DNA of 64,000 bases from DATBSL01 sp964561785. GTDB taxonomy: Bacteria; Acidobacteriota; Vicinamibacteria; Fen-336. Below are positions 38,701-46,636 of this stretch, piece after piece. Both the position numbers and the translations under genes were made by a program. The notes beneath the pieces are model-generated. The model had not been told where the DNA came from. It searched no databases and saw only the letters and a program-made list of their open reading frames with translations. Every line of letters starts with the position of its first letter. Within the stretch, counting starts at the first letter, position 1. The DNA lies in contig CAZLRF010000004.1 in assembly GCA_964561785.1 (NCBI GenBank), forward strand, positions 62,001 to 126,000. Direction: 5' to 3'.

Positions 38701-39058
38701 CCTCTACGGTCTCGTTGAGCCCGCCCACCTCGAGGGTGAAGTCGGCGGTGAGCCGGCCGTCGGCCACGAGCACGTAGCCGCTCTTGACCTCGCGCTTGAA
38801 CCCCTGCATCTCGGCGGCGACGTTGTAGGTCCCGAGGGGCAGGTTGACGAAGACGTACGCTCCCTGGGCGTCGGTCGTGCCGGTCCTCGTGAAGTTCGTG
38901 CGGACCTCGGTCGCCGTGACCGTGGCGCCGGGGAGCAGACCTCCCTGGGCGTCGGTGACGGCGCCGGAGATGCGGCCCGTGGTCGCCTGTGCGTGGAGCA
39001 CCGTGCCGAGCGCGGCGAAGAGTGCCAGCGCCAGCAGGGTGCGGATGGTCCGAGCCAT
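35735..39058 (-). CDS. Oar/SusC-like TonB-dependent receptor
   Basis: Outer-membrane receptor of 1107 residues. Signal peptide (TLLALALFAALGTVLHAQA), carboxypeptidase-regulatory-like domain at about 26-110 (GRISGAVTDAQGGLLPGATV), plug with NGSRTNATLLSVDGGFNMDSGSN, AEYGRNSGAAVNVVTRSG and GGALGGPILKDKLFFFAGVEW, then a long barrel closing with IQLGIRLIF, the proper terminal aromatic. The ATG at 39058 has GGGAGGA upstream; the frame is open further but the signal peptide fixes the start. The gene lies between its own terminators and the GntR at 39.3 kb, near a heparinase-like lyase, so glycan fragments are the likely cargo. Confidence 0.9.
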   Translation of the reverse strand: MARTIRTLLALALFAALGTVLHAQATTGRISGAVTDAQGGLLPGATVTATEVRTNFTRTGTTDAQGAYVFVNLPLGTYNVAAEMQGFKREVKSGYVLVADGRLTADFTLEVGGLNETVEVSVESETVNTVSGEIARTVDRQQVQSLALNGRNYLQLTTLIPGAPDLNPNALDIMTGLGINTSINGSRTNATLLSVDGGFNMDSGSNNSQISNVGVDFIEEVSIKTANFSAEYGRNSGAAVNVVTRSGSNELHGSVFGYHRNEGLDANNYFNNSRNVPRADLEYNNFGGALGGPILKDKLFFFAGVEWKQIDRFTNPSLQTLPTTAMRSGDFSHLTTPLRDPVTGQPFPGNVIPAGRITPDGQAIANVYAYMASVAKSYTDTPTASNALFQQENPFRWRQEMLRLDYNINTAHRLTARLMLDHYTLTDPYGTFIGGNLPTVPTDRNRPGRNVQLNHNWTIKPTLLNEFKFNYSGNGQTIDPVGDTWSRSKYGFTFPQVYPAGGTYEDSIPVMAVSGFAGWNSASSALVSPTRDWAFTDTLTWLEGNHTVKGGLLYVYNTKKQNGRSQYAGNVSFNPSGNPRSTGNAFADALLGNFRSYSEAQLDPLGYFRFHQVEAFVTDGWRLSSNFSVEVGLRYTYHYPTYTEGNNLTSFDPRRYDPAQAVTVNTNGTIVPGSGNRYNGLVRPGEVPEDQVQNVPNAGSPAVQGIPIAEDRGIYSPQHLFMPRFSFSWSPGGDGRTAVRGGIGLFYDRPEGNLYFSLPNNPPFALSSTYQNGNLANPGGGTVPALAPWSSLDSLDPDLGIPRSWNWSVSVQRELPWWGLFGEVAYVGADGQNLLRQPDINQPSFEDLEANAAGPRYSTDYLRPYKGYSAIRMRLSDADSSYHALQLFLSKRRGDLNFTLNYTLGRAYDNGSGNGDNPEDYQNKDFNWGPSDFDRTHIFVATWNYRLPFFRGDAGLAGRILGGWEISGITRYQTGAPLTISGNTSIGSRRADYLGGDPYVDERISPTTGAVQWLNRDAFAPAPEGRRGNSERGQFRGPAYHVWDISLRKQFGITDDVKLQLQADFFNAFNMVNWGNPQTSLASSAFGLITSTTGQPRNIQLGIRLIF

Positions 39059-39201
39059 GAGTCCTCCCTTGTTCTCCAGTGCCACCCCTGCCCGCCGCCC
39101 CACCCGCTCTCGCGGGTGCCCGTGGGTCGGCCCGCTCCCGGGCGTGCCGGCCCGATCGCCGGTGTCGCTCGGGAGCATCGGCAGCATCGATGGACGGGCG
39201 G

Positions 39202-39230
39202 AGCTTATGTAAGGAGGGTTGGTACGTCAA
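39202..39230 (-). promoter_or_regulatory. Putative promoter of the TonB receptor (TTGACG-N17-TAAGCT)
   Basis: On the minus strand TTGACG (39230-39225) and TAAGCT (39207-39202) are spaced 17 nt, with the same hexamers as the uxaE promoter. The receptor ATG lies about 143 nt downstream. Confidence 0.5.
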
Positions 39231-39269
39231 GAGTCATATACGATATAGACGATATGATACCGATGACTC
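39231..39269. promoter_or_regulatory. Inverted repeat next to the -35, candidate operator of the third GntR
   Basis: GAGTCAT (39231-39237) and ATGACTC (39263-39269) form an inverted repeat directly upstream of the -35 box. Inside are two direct copies of ACGATAT (39240-39246 and 39249-39255). The segment is AT-rich against a GC-rich background. The binding protein is not known; the adjacent FCD-type GntR is the obvious candidate. Confidence 0.4.
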
Positions 39270-39318
39270 ATGGGTTCAAGGCGGATGCGCCCTGGGGGGG
39301 GCGTCGAGGTTGTGAACT

Positions 39319-40038
39319 CTATTGACTCGAATGACTTAGAGGAGCAGGCGGAACCGGGCCGCCCGTGCTGGCCAGCCGGAGGAACTCCGCGTAGGAGGCC
39401 AGCGCCGCCCGGTTGTGAGCCCGGACGACCCGCTCGGCCTCGTCCGCATCCCTTCGGGCGAGGGCGTCCAGCAGGAGGTGGTGCTCGCCTTGGGCCTGGG
39501 GGAGGCGAGGCACCAGGACCCCCTGGAAGTAGTGCCGCCGGAGGCGCTCCCAGCGCGACAGCACGCGGTCGGTCATCTCCGCGAGGAGAGGCATCCGGGC
39601 GATCTCGCCGATCATCCGGTGGAGCCGCCCGTTGCCCTCCGCCCAGCGCTCGTAGCGGGCCGAGGCGAGGGCCTCGTCCATCTCGCCGATCAGCGCGCGC
39701 AGACGCGCCTCCTCGTCGGCGCCCATCCGGGCCGCGGCCGCCCTCACCCCCACCGTCTCGAGACCCTCCATGATCGCGAAGACCTCGTGGACCTCGTCCT
39801 CCGAGATCGGCGCGACGGTCGCCCCCACGTGGGGCGAGCTCACCACGAGGCCCTCGGCCTGCAGCAGCTGGAGCGCCTCGCGGATCGGGATGGCGCTCAC
39901 CTGGAGCTGGCGGGAGATCTCATCGATCACGAGGCGCTGGCCGGGGGACAGCTCGCCCTGCAGGATGGCCGAGCGCAGGGTCTGGTAGACGTACTCCTGC
40001 TTCGTGCGGAAGCGCACGTCCGAGCGGGCGAGGGCCAC
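39319..40038 (-). CDS. GntR-family (FCD/VanR-like) transcriptional regulator
   Basis: Regulator of 239 residues. The wHTH is at about 12-75 (GQRLVIDEISRQLQVSAIPIREALQLLQAEGLV). The FCD domain has EVFAIMEGLETVGVRAAA and LHRMIGEIARMPLL. The recognition helix (SAIPIREAL) differs from those of the two regulators near uxaC, so it should bind a different site. GTG start with GGAGGAGG. It lies upstream of and parallel to the TonB receptor and divergent from the heparinase-like gene, so both are probable targets. Confidence 0.88.
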   Translation of the reverse strand: MALARSDVRFRTKQEYVYQTLRSAILQGELSPGQRLVIDEISRQLQVSAIPIREALQLLQAEGLVVSSPHVGATVAPISEDEVHEVFAIMEGLETVGVRAAAARMGADEEARLRALIGEMDEALASARYERWAEGNGRLHRMIGEIARMPLLAEMTDRVLSRWERLRRHYFQGVLVPRLPQAQGEHHLLLDALARRDADEAERVVRAHNRAALASYAEFLRLASTGGPVPPAPLSHSSQ

Positions 40039-40139
40039 GCGAGCCTCCTCCGGGCCGGGGTCACCGCCCGGGACTTCGTCGGGACCGGAGGCTACCCTTC
40101 GGGGCGAAGGGGCGTCAATGGGTCCTATAGGATATGGAC

Positions 40140-40172
40140 GCTCCCTCGGGTGCCGAAGGCACCCGAGGGAGC
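40140..40172 (+). promoter_or_regulatory. Leader hairpin in the divergent GntR/heparinase intergenic region
   Basis: A perfect 15-bp stem with a GAA loop (GCTCCCTCGGGTGCC at 40140-40154 pairing with 40158-40172). It would form in the 5' leader of the heparinase-like mRNA, 48 nt before the ATG. Just upstream is the palindrome TCCTATAGGA within a likely -10/operator region. Confidence 0.55.
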
Positions 40173-40220
40173 TGATCCGTTGTGGAAGGCCCCGCTGAGA
40201 GCCGTTCCAGGAGAGCCCCC

Positions 40221-42215
40221 ATGAATGCCATCTCCTTCGTCCTCTTCTTCCTCCCCGTCGGTCTCGCCTTCGCCCCGCTCCCCGCCCCCGCCGAGCCCGC
40301 GCCCCCCCGACGCCTCCTCGAGCGCAAGGCGGAGTCGATCGACCTCGCTCGCGTCCTCCTGTCCGCCGAGGCCTTCCGTCCCTACCCGCGCCTCGCCGAC
40401 CGGGCCGCGTGGACGGCCCTCCCCGCCCAGCAGCGCCGGCTCTTCGTCGCCGAGGCCGAGAAGCAGCTCGGGACCGAGTGGCCCGTCCTGCCCGCGACGC
40501 GCTTCCTCGACTACGTCCGCGACGGCGACCGCTCCCGCTACGAGAGCCTCCTCTTCTCCCGCCGGGGCAAGCTGGCCGACCTCGTGCTCGGCGAGCTCGT
40601 GGAGGGCCAGGGCCGCTTCGCCGACGCGATCGCGGACGGCGTCTGGCTCGTCTGCGAGGAGAGCTTCTGGGGCGTGCCCGCCCACCTCGGGGCCCAGAAG
40701 CGGGGGCCGGGCCTTCCCGACGTGAGCGAGCCGACCGTCGACCTCTTCGCCGCGGAGACGGGCGCCCTGCTCGCCTGGGTCGACTACCTGGTGGGGGAGC
40801 GCCTCGACGCGGTCCACCCGCTCCTGCGGGAGCGGATCCGCCTCGAGGTGGACCGTCGCATCCTCACCCCGGCCCTCGAGCGCGACGATTTCTGGTGGAT
40901 GGGCTTCACGCCGCGGGAGGTCAACAACTGGAACCCCTGGATCAACTCGAACTGGCTCTCGACGGTCCTGCTCCTCGAGCGGGACCCCGCCCGGCGCGCG
41001 CGCTCGATCGCGAAGATCGCGAGGAGCCTCGACCGGTTCGTGGACGCCTACCCCGACGACGGCGGCTGCGACGAGGGGCCGAGCTACTGGGGCCGCGCCG
41101 GCGCCTCGCTGTTCGAGGCGCTCGAGCTGCTGCACCTCGCGACCGGCGGCCGGCTGGACGTCTACGAGGCGCCGGTGGTCCGGGCGATCGGGCAGTACAT
41201 CGCGCGGGCCTACATCTCGGGCGAGTACTACGTCCCGATGGGCGACGCCTCGGCCCGGGTGCGCCCGGAGGGCGAGCTCGTGTTCCGCTACGGCCGCGCG
41301 GTCGGCGACGCGTCGCTCGCCGGGTTCGGGGCCTGGCTCGCCGCCCGCCGCGGGACCTACGGCCCCGGCGACGTGCCCCGCTACGGGTCGCTCGCGCGCG
41401 TGCTGCCCGCCCTTCTCGGTGCGAAGGCCCTGGCGGCGGCGACGCCGCGAGAGCCGCTCGATGCCCACGTGTGGCTTCCCGACCTCGAGCTGATGGCCGC
41501 GCGCGAGAGGCCGGGCTCCGTCGCCGGATACTACGTGGCCGCGTGGGGCGGTCACAACGCGCAGAGCCACAACCACAACGACGTCGGCAACGCGATCGTC
41601 TACGCGGACGGCCAGCCGCTCGTCGTGGACGTCGGGGCGCCCCAGTACACGTCGAAGACGTTCGGCTCCCGGCGGTACGAGATCTGGACCATGCAGTCGC
41701 AGTGGCACACGCTGCCCGCGATCAACGGCTTCGACCAGGCGGCGGGGGCCTCCTTCCGGGCGCGCGACGTGGTGTTCCGGCCCGGCGCCGACGCGGTGTC
41801 CCTCTCGCTCGACATCGCCCCCGCGTACCCGGCCGAGGCGAGGGCCACGCGGTGGCGGCGCGACGTCACGCTCGACCGGAGGAGGGGCGAGGTGACGCTC
41901 GAGGAGGACTGGGCGCTCGCCGAGGCCCGCGAGCCCCTGCGCCTGCACTTCGTGACGCCCTTCACGCCCGACGTCTCGGTGGCCGGCACGGTCCGCCTCT
42001 CGCCCCCGGGGCGCCCGCCCGTCTCGGCAGGGGGCGAGGCCGCGCACGAGCTCGTCTACGACCGCAAGCGCTTCACCGCGGTCGCGGAGGAGGTGCGGGT
42101 CGAGGACGCCCGCCTGCAGCCGGTCTGGGGATCGCGGCTGTACCGGATCGTCCTCGTCGCGCGCGAGGCGACGCCCCGCGGCGCGCACCGCGTCGTCGTC
42201 CGCCGCGCCCGCTGA
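40221..42215 (+). CDS. Heparinase II/III-family polysaccharide lyase-like protein
   Basis: Exported protein of 664 residues with a signal peptide (SFVLFFLPVGLAFAPLPAPA). The N-terminal half is an (alpha/alpha) toroid with NNWNPWINSNWLSTVLLLE and CDEGPSYWGRAGASLFEALEL. The C-terminal heparinase II/III beta-domain starts near residue 435 with GGHNAQSHNHNDVGNAIVYADGQP, which holds the usual His/Asn active-site residues. Such enzymes cleave uronate-containing glycans by beta-elimination (alginate, heparin-like, oligouronides). CAGGAGAG precedes the ATG. It probably supplies uronates to the catabolic genes at 8-23 kb; the exact substrate is open. Confidence 0.85.
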   Translation: MNAISFVLFFLPVGLAFAPLPAPAEPAPPRRLLERKAESIDLARVLLSAEAFRPYPRLADRAAWTALPAQQRRLFVAEAEKQLGTEWPVLPATRFLDYVRDGDRSRYESLLFSRRGKLADLVLGELVEGQGRFADAIADGVWLVCEESFWGVPAHLGAQKRGPGLPDVSEPTVDLFAAETGALLAWVDYLVGERLDAVHPLLRERIRLEVDRRILTPALERDDFWWMGFTPREVNNWNPWINSNWLSTVLLLERDPARRARSIAKIARSLDRFVDAYPDDGGCDEGPSYWGRAGASLFEALELLHLATGGRLDVYEAPVVRAIGQYIARAYISGEYYVPMGDASARVRPEGELVFRYGRAVGDASLAGFGAWLAARRGTYGPGDVPRYGSLARVLPALLGAKALAAATPREPLDAHVWLPDLELMAARERPGSVAGYYVAAWGGHNAQSHNHNDVGNAIVYADGQPLVVDVGAPQYTSKTFGSRRYEIWTMQSQWHTLPAINGFDQAAGASFRARDVVFRPGADAVSLSLDIAPAYPAEARATRWRRDVTLDRRRGEVTLEEDWALAEAREPLRLHFVTPFTPDVSVAGTVRLSPPGRPPVSAGGEAAHELVYDRKRFTAVAEEVRVEDARLQPVWGSRLYRIVLVAREATPRGAHRVVVRRAR

Positions 42216-42254
42216 CGGGTTGCGGTCTGCCATCATGTGTGCAAGTCTGTCAGC

Positions 42255-42500
42255 ATGGTGCGCACACAGGTCCAGCTCACGGAAGCGCAGTTCGAGGCCC
42301 TGAAGGCGAGGGCCTCCGAGGAGGGGCGGTCGATGGCCGACGTCGTCCGCGCCCTGGTGGACGAGTCGCTGGCGCGCCCCGGCCGGCCCGGCGCGGCAGA
42401 GCGACGTCGGCGGGCCCTGGCGGCGATCGGGGTCCTCGGGAAGGGGCCGCGCGACCTCTCCCGCCGCCACGACGACCACCTGGCTGAGGCCTACCGGTGA
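42255..42500 (+). CDS. Ribbon-helix-helix antitoxin
   Basis: Small protein of 81 residues. The N-terminal MVRTQVQLTEAQFEALKARA and SMADVVRALVDESL form a CopG/RHH fold for DNA binding and autoregulation. The basic C-terminal tail (GKGPRDLSRRHDDHLAEAY) would wrap the toxin. Its stop overlaps the GTG of the PIN-domain gene as GTGA, the classical antitoxin-toxin order of VapBC-type modules. An upstream in-frame ATG exists at 42237. Confidence 0.85.
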   Translation: MVRTQVQLTEAQFEALKARASEEGRSMADVVRALVDESLARPGRPGAAERRRRALAAIGVLGKGPRDLSRRHDDHLAEAYR

Positions 42501-42892
42501 GCGTCTTCGTCGACACGTCGGCTCTCCTCGCCACGCTCAACGCCGGCGACGAGAACCACGCCCGCGCGGCCCGGTCGTTCCGTGGGCTCGTCGGGGGCGA
42601 CGAGCCGCTCGTCACAACGAGCTACGTCCTCGTGGAGACGACCGCCCTCCTCCAGCACCGGTTCGGGCTCGCCGCCGTGCGGCGCTTCGAGGATGACGTG
42701 GCGCCTGTGCTCGACGTCGTGTGGGTGGACAGGGACCTCCACGAGGAGGGCCGGGCCGCCCTCCTCACCGCGGGCCGGCGCGACCTCAGCCTCGTCGACT
42801 GTGTCAGCTTCGCGTGCATGCGTCGGCTGGGAGTTTTTCGCGCCTTCCACTTCGACCGCCACTTCCGCGAGCAGGGCTTCGCCGCCGCCTGA
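42497..42892 (+). CDS. PIN-domain toxin (VapC-like)
   Basis: RNase of the PIN family, 131 residues. The acidic metal-binding set is complete: Asp6 in VFVDTSALL, Glu47 in YVLVETTALL, Asp101 in LSLVDCVSF and Asp120 in HFDRHF. VapC toxins cut tRNA or rRNA and are held by the RHH partner encoded just upstream. No mobile element is seen around it. Confidence 0.9.
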   Translation: MSVFVDTSALLATLNAGDENHARAARSFRGLVGGDEPLVTTSYVLVETTALLQHRFGLAAVRRFEDDVAPVLDVVWVDRDLHEEGRAALLTAGRRDLSLVDCVSFACMRRLGVFRAFHFDRHFREQGFAAA

Positions 42893-42974
42893 GGCTGTCC
42901 GGCCTCAGCCCGGGCCGGGAGTGCTGCGGTCGTGCTACGCTTCGCCGCCGGCCACACGGGTCGAGGAGGACACC

Positions 42975-43775
42975 ATGGAGCGAAGGGCATTCCTGGCCGC
43001 CTCGGGCGCGGCCGCGCTCGGCGGGGCCGCGCGCGCCGAGGAAGTCGGGGGCGCCGCCGGGTCCGCGCCCGCCGGCGTCCGCGTCCTCGAGCTCCGGCGC
43101 TACCGCCTGCGCAGTGGCGCGCTCGCCGCGCGGTTCGCCGCGTACGCGAAGGACGCGCTCGTCCCCGCCCTCGTCCGCGCCGGCCTCTCCCCGGTCGGCG
43201 CGTGGAACGTGGCGATGGGCCCGCAGAGCCCCACCGTCCACCTCCTCGTGCCGCACCCGGACGCGGCTTCGGTGGTGACCCTCGCCGAACGCCTCCTCGA
43301 GGACGGGGAGTACCGGAAGGCCGCCGCGTCCGCGCTGGTCCTCCCGCCCGGCGAGCCGCCCTACCTCGCGTGCGACGTCTCGCTTCACGCCGGCGTGCCC
43401 ACGATGCCCGGCGTCGAGGTCCCGACCGGGGCCCTCGCCGGCAAGGACCGCCTGTTCGAGCTGCGCACCTACCGCAGCGCGACCGAGGCGGCGCACCTGC
43501 GCAAGGTGGAGATGTTCGAGGCGGGGGGCGAGCTCGCCCTCTTCCGGCGCGTGGGCCTCACGCCCGTCTTCTTCGGCCGCGACCTCGCCGGGAGCGCTCT
43601 CCCCTCGCTCACCTACATGGTGGTCTTCGCGGACGCCGCGGCGCGCGAGCAGGCGTGGGCGACGTTCCGGGATCACCCGGAGTGGGTGAAGATGCGCGAC
43701 GACCCCCGCTACGCGGACACCGTGTCGAGCATCGACTCCTCGCTCCTGCGCCCGGCGGAGTACTCCCAGGTCTGA
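42975..43775 (+). CDS. Exported NIPSNAP-family protein
   Basis: Protein of 266 residues with a Tat-like or Sec signal (MERRAFLAASGAAALGGAARAEE). Two tandem NIPSNAP-type ferredoxin-like domains follow: VRVLELRRYRLRSG at about 35-48 and RLFELRTYRSATEAAHLRKVEMF near 157. Biochemical role unknown; exported members are frequent near carbohydrate genes in Acidobacteriota. GAGGAGGA before the ATG. Confidence 0.82.
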   Translation: MERRAFLAASGAAALGGAARAEEVGGAAGSAPAGVRVLELRRYRLRSGALAARFAAYAKDALVPALVRAGLSPVGAWNVAMGPQSPTVHLLVPHPDAASVVTLAERLLEDGEYRKAAASALVLPPGEPPYLACDVSLHAGVPTMPGVEVPTGALAGKDRLFELRTYRSATEAAHLRKVEMFEAGGELALFRRVGLTPVFFGRDLAGSALPSLTYMVVFADAAAREQAWATFRDHPEWVKMRDDPRYADTVSSIDSSLLRPAEYSQV

Positions 43776-43808
43776 GCGCGCCCGAGCGCGCCCGCGCCGG
43801 TCGAGCGG

Positions 43809-45140
43809 CTAGATTCGCGGCTCCTTGATCTTGATGTTGCGGAACGAGACGCGGTTGCCGTGGTCCTGGAGCAGGATCGGGCCCTGCGGCCTCTCGCCGA
43901 ACGCGGGCCAGACCTTGTACTTGCTGATCGCCACCAGCTTGCGGAACTCCTCGGAGCCGCGCTCGTACTCGAGCACCTTCTCGCCGTTCAGCCAGTGCTC
44001 GACGTGCCGGCCGTCGGAGACGATCCGGGCCACGTTCCACTCGCCGACCGGGTTGACCTTCTTGGTCTTCGCCGCGGCGATGAGGTCGTAGAGGGAGGCG
44101 AGCGTGCGGTTGCCGCCCCGGCCCATCTTCGCGTCCGGGTGAAGCGCGTCGTCGAGGAGCTGGTACTCGAGGCCGATCGCCGAGCCCTCGGCCTTGTTGA
44201 GCTCGGTGTCGACGTAGTACTTGATGCCGCTGTTGGCGCCCGGGGTCAGGCGGAACTCGAGCGCGAGCTCGAAGGCCGCGTACTCCTTCTCCGTCACGAT
44301 GTCGCCGCCCGCGCGGGACTCGGCGCCGCCCGACTCGAGCACCGAGAGCTCGCCGCCCCTGATCGCCCAGCCCTCCTTCGGGAACTCCTTCCCCCTCGCG
44401 GCGCGCCACCCCCAGGGGGTGTTGCCGTCCCACAGCAGCGTCCAGCCCTCCGCGCGCTCCTTCTCGGTGAGGGTGTTCGGGAGCAGGCCCGTCTCCGCCC
44501 GGGGCAGCTCCTTGATCCGGATGTTGCGCCACTTGACGGCGAGCCCCTCCTCCTTCGCCTGGTGGACCTGGAAGCCGATGAAGCCCGAGCGGTCCATCGC
44601 GTCGACGAGGTCGGCCACGGGAACGTCGTTCACCCAGGTGCGGATGCGGTCGCCGTTCGCCTCGACCCGGTAGCGGTTCCACTCGCCGACCCTGAAGGCC
44701 TGGCGCGCCGCGGGATCGTCCTTCGGGCTCGCGAGCCATCCCCGGCGCTGCTCGTCGTAGATCCCCCCGCTCCAGCCGCGCTCGGAGGGGTCGATCTCGA
44801 CCTGGTAGCCGTGCACGACGCCGTCGCGCCAGGCGGGATCGGACTGCGAGCGGATCTGCACGCCCGAGTTGAGCCTGGGGTCGACCCACACCTCGAACGA
44901 GAGCACGAAGTCGGCGTAGTGCTTCGGGGGGCAGAGGAAGCTGTTCCTCTCGCCGAGCACCGTGCGCCCGACGAGCGCCCCGCCCTCGACCGTGTAGACC
45001 GCCTTGCCGCCGCGCTGGATCCAGTCGGAGATGTTCCTGCCGTCGAAGAGCGCCATCCAGCCGTCACCCGCGGCGACCGCCGGGAGGGCGGGGGCGAGGA
45101 GGGCGAGCGCCAGAACGACCCGCGTCACACGCTGACTCAT
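43809..45140 (-). CDS. Tandem DUF1080 (3-keto-disaccharide hydrolase-like) protein
   Basis: Exported protein of 443 residues with two copies of the DUF1080 concanavalin-like domain. After the signal peptide (VVLALALLAPALPAVAAG) the first copy spans about 25-215 (GWMALFDGRNISDWIQRGG to IGFQVHQ and KWRNIRIKEL). The second starts near 235 (GWTLLWDGNTPWGWRAARG) and ends with FRNIKIKEPRI. The family includes enzymes acting on 3-keto-glycosides. The two copies have the same order of motifs (NSGVQIR / NSGIKYY, VGEWN repeated). It lies 30 nt after repeat copy 2. Confidence 0.85.
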   Translation of the reverse strand: MSQRVTRVVLALALLAPALPAVAAGDGWMALFDGRNISDWIQRGGKAVYTVEGGALVGRTVLGERNSFLCPPKHYADFVLSFEVWVDPRLNSGVQIRSQSDPAWRDGVVHGYQVEIDPSERGWSGGIYDEQRRGWLASPKDDPAARQAFRVGEWNRYRVEANGDRIRTWVNDVPVADLVDAMDRSGFIGFQVHQAKEEGLAVKWRNIRIKELPRAETGLLPNTLTEKERAEGWTLLWDGNTPWGWRAARGKEFPKEGWAIRGGELSVLESGGAESRAGGDIVTEKEYAAFELALEFRLTPGANSGIKYYVDTELNKAEGSAIGLEYQLLDDALHPDAKMGRGGNRTLASLYDLIAAAKTKKVNPVGEWNVARIVSDGRHVEHWLNGEKVLEYERGSEEFRKLVAISKYKVWPAFGERPQGPILLQDHGNRVSFRNIKIKEPRI

Positions 45141-45178
45141 CGGGAGCCTCTCAGTTTGTTGCCCGAACACACTCTATC

Positions 45179-45242
45179 AGGGGTCAGATCTTGAATCTGC
45201 TCATTGTCGGCAGACAATGAGCAGATTCAAGATCTGACCCCT
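45179..45242. repeat. Palindromic repeat, copy 2 (complete)
   Basis: Perfect 30-bp inverted repeat (45179-45208 with 45213-45242) around a GGCA loop. The outer 16 nt of each arm, GGGGTCAGATCTTGAA, match copy 1; the inner part TCTGCTCATTG is also shared with the left side of copy 1. It lies between the DUF1080 gene start and the L-fuconate dehydratase stop, where it can also terminate transcription. Confidence 0.9.
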
Positions 45243-45248
45243 TTACCT

Positions 45249-46514
45249 TTACATCTGCTCGAACGCGGCGAGGGACGACTCCTTCATCTCGATCGAGTAG
45301 CCGGGCTCGAGGGGGGCCTGGTAGCGGGCGTTCACCACCCGGACGGGGTGGACGAAGTGCTCGTGGAGGTGGTCGACGTACTCGCAGTAGCGATCCTCGA
45401 GCGTGGGGTTGAGCGCGACGTAGTCGTAGATCGCGAGGTGCTGCACGTACTCGCACAGGCCGACCCCGCCCGCGTGCGGGCAGACCGGCACGCCGAACTT
45501 CGCGGCGAGGAGCAGGATCGCGAGGACCTCGTTGACGCCCCCCACGCGGCACGCGTCCACCTGGCAGAAGCCGAGCCCGCCCGCCTGGAAGAGCTGCTTG
45601 AAGATCACGCGGTTCGCGCACGCCTCCCCGGTCGCCACCCGGACCGGCGCCACGGCCCGCGCGATCGCGGCGTGGCCGAGGACGTCGTCGGGGCTCGTCG
45701 GCTCCTCGATCCAGAACGGGTCGAAGCGCGCGAGCGCCTTCACGTGCTCGATCGCCTCGGGGACGTCCCAGCACTGGTTCGCGTCCAGGCTGAGCCGCCG
45801 CTGCGGCCCGATCTCGTCCCGCATGAGCGCCGCGCGCCGGAGGTTGCCCTCGCGGTCGCCGCTCACCTTCATCTTGAAGTGGGTGAAGCCCTGCGCCATC
45901 GCCTCGCGGCACAGGCGGCGCACCTTCTCGTCCGGGTAGCCGAGCCAGCCCGTCGAGGTCGTGTAGGCGGGGAAGCCCTCGGCCCGCATCTCGGCCTCGC
46001 GCCCGGCGCGGCCCGGGGCGTTGCGCTCGAGGATCGCGAGGGCCTCGTCGGGGGTCAGGGCGTCCGTGATCCACAGGAACGGCACGCAGTCGACGGTCTG
46101 CTGCGGCGTGAGGTCGGCGAGCAGCTTCCAGACGGGCTTCCCCTCCCGCCGCGCCCACAGGTCCCACACCGCGTTGACGACCGCCCCCGTCGCCATGTGG
46201 ACGATGCCCTTCTCCGGCCCGATCCAGCGCAGCTGCGGGTCCTGGGTGAGGCGGTGGTAGAAGGCGCGGAAGCCGGACGTGATCTCCTCGAGCTCGAGGC
46301 CCACCACGAGCCGGGCGAGCGCGCGGGCGGCGGCGACCCCGATCTCGTTGCCGTGGCCGTTCGTGAACGTGAGCCCGTGGCCCACGAGGGGCCCGTCGGT
46401 CTCGAGCGTGACGTAGACCGCGGAGTAGTCGCCGACGTTCATCGCATCCGAGCCGTCCCTCTCCCGCGAGGTCGGGAAGCGCACGTCGCGGGCTCGCAGG
46501 GCGGTGAACCTCAT
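45249..46514 (-). CDS. L-fuconate dehydratase (enolase superfamily)
   Basis: Acid-sugar dehydratase of 421 residues; converts L-fuconate to 2-keto-3-deoxy-L-fuconate. The N-terminal RFPTSRERDGSDAMNVGDYSA is the FucD/ENOSF1 signature. Catalytic and metal residues lie in FTHFKMKVSGD (KxK), SLDANQCWD, FWIEEPTSPDD, VATGEACANR and VCPHAGGVGLCEY. The start ATG has no clear ribosome site. It is a possible stand-in for a mannonate dehydratase, but its motifs fit FucD better than ManD. The stop is 6 nt from repeat copy 2. Confidence 0.9.
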   Translation of the reverse strand: MRFTALRARDVRFPTSRERDGSDAMNVGDYSAVYVTLETDGPLVGHGLTFTNGHGNEIGVAAARALARLVVGLELEEITSGFRAFYHRLTQDPQLRWIGPEKGIVHMATGAVVNAVWDLWARREGKPVWKLLADLTPQQTVDCVPFLWITDALTPDEALAILERNAPGRAGREAEMRAEGFPAYTTSTGWLGYPDEKVRRLCREAMAQGFTHFKMKVSGDREGNLRRAALMRDEIGPQRRLSLDANQCWDVPEAIEHVKALARFDPFWIEEPTSPDDVLGHAAIARAVAPVRVATGEACANRVIFKQLFQAGGLGFCQVDACRVGGVNEVLAILLLAAKFGVPVCPHAGGVGLCEYVQHLAIYDYVALNPTLEDRYCEYVDHLHEHFVHPVRVVNARYQAPLEPGYSIEMKESSLAAFEQM

Positions 46515-46563
46515 GGCGAGCCGGGACTATACACGCCTCTCGTCGCCGGGGCGAGCGCGGCGG

Positions 46564-46593
46564 TTGACCCTCGCCCGGTCCGGGGCGTAGGCT
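46564..46593 (+). promoter_or_regulatory. Putative promoter (TTGACC-N18-TAGGCT)
   Basis: TTGACC at 46564-46569 and TAGGCT at 46588-46593, spaced 18 nt, 43 nt before the ATG at 46637. Same style as the promoter at 61210-61239. Confidence 0.45.
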
Positions 46594-46636
46594 CCACCCG
46601 TCGCGGGCGAGCGAAGCCTCGACGCAGGGAGATCCC

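Noticed and set aside
45249..46514. Enolase-superfamily gene as the missing mannonate dehydratase
   Set aside because: The N-terminal signature and KxK, DANQCW and HAGG motifs are those of L-fuconate dehydratase; it is also 22 kb from the uronate operon and not linked to an operator found here.
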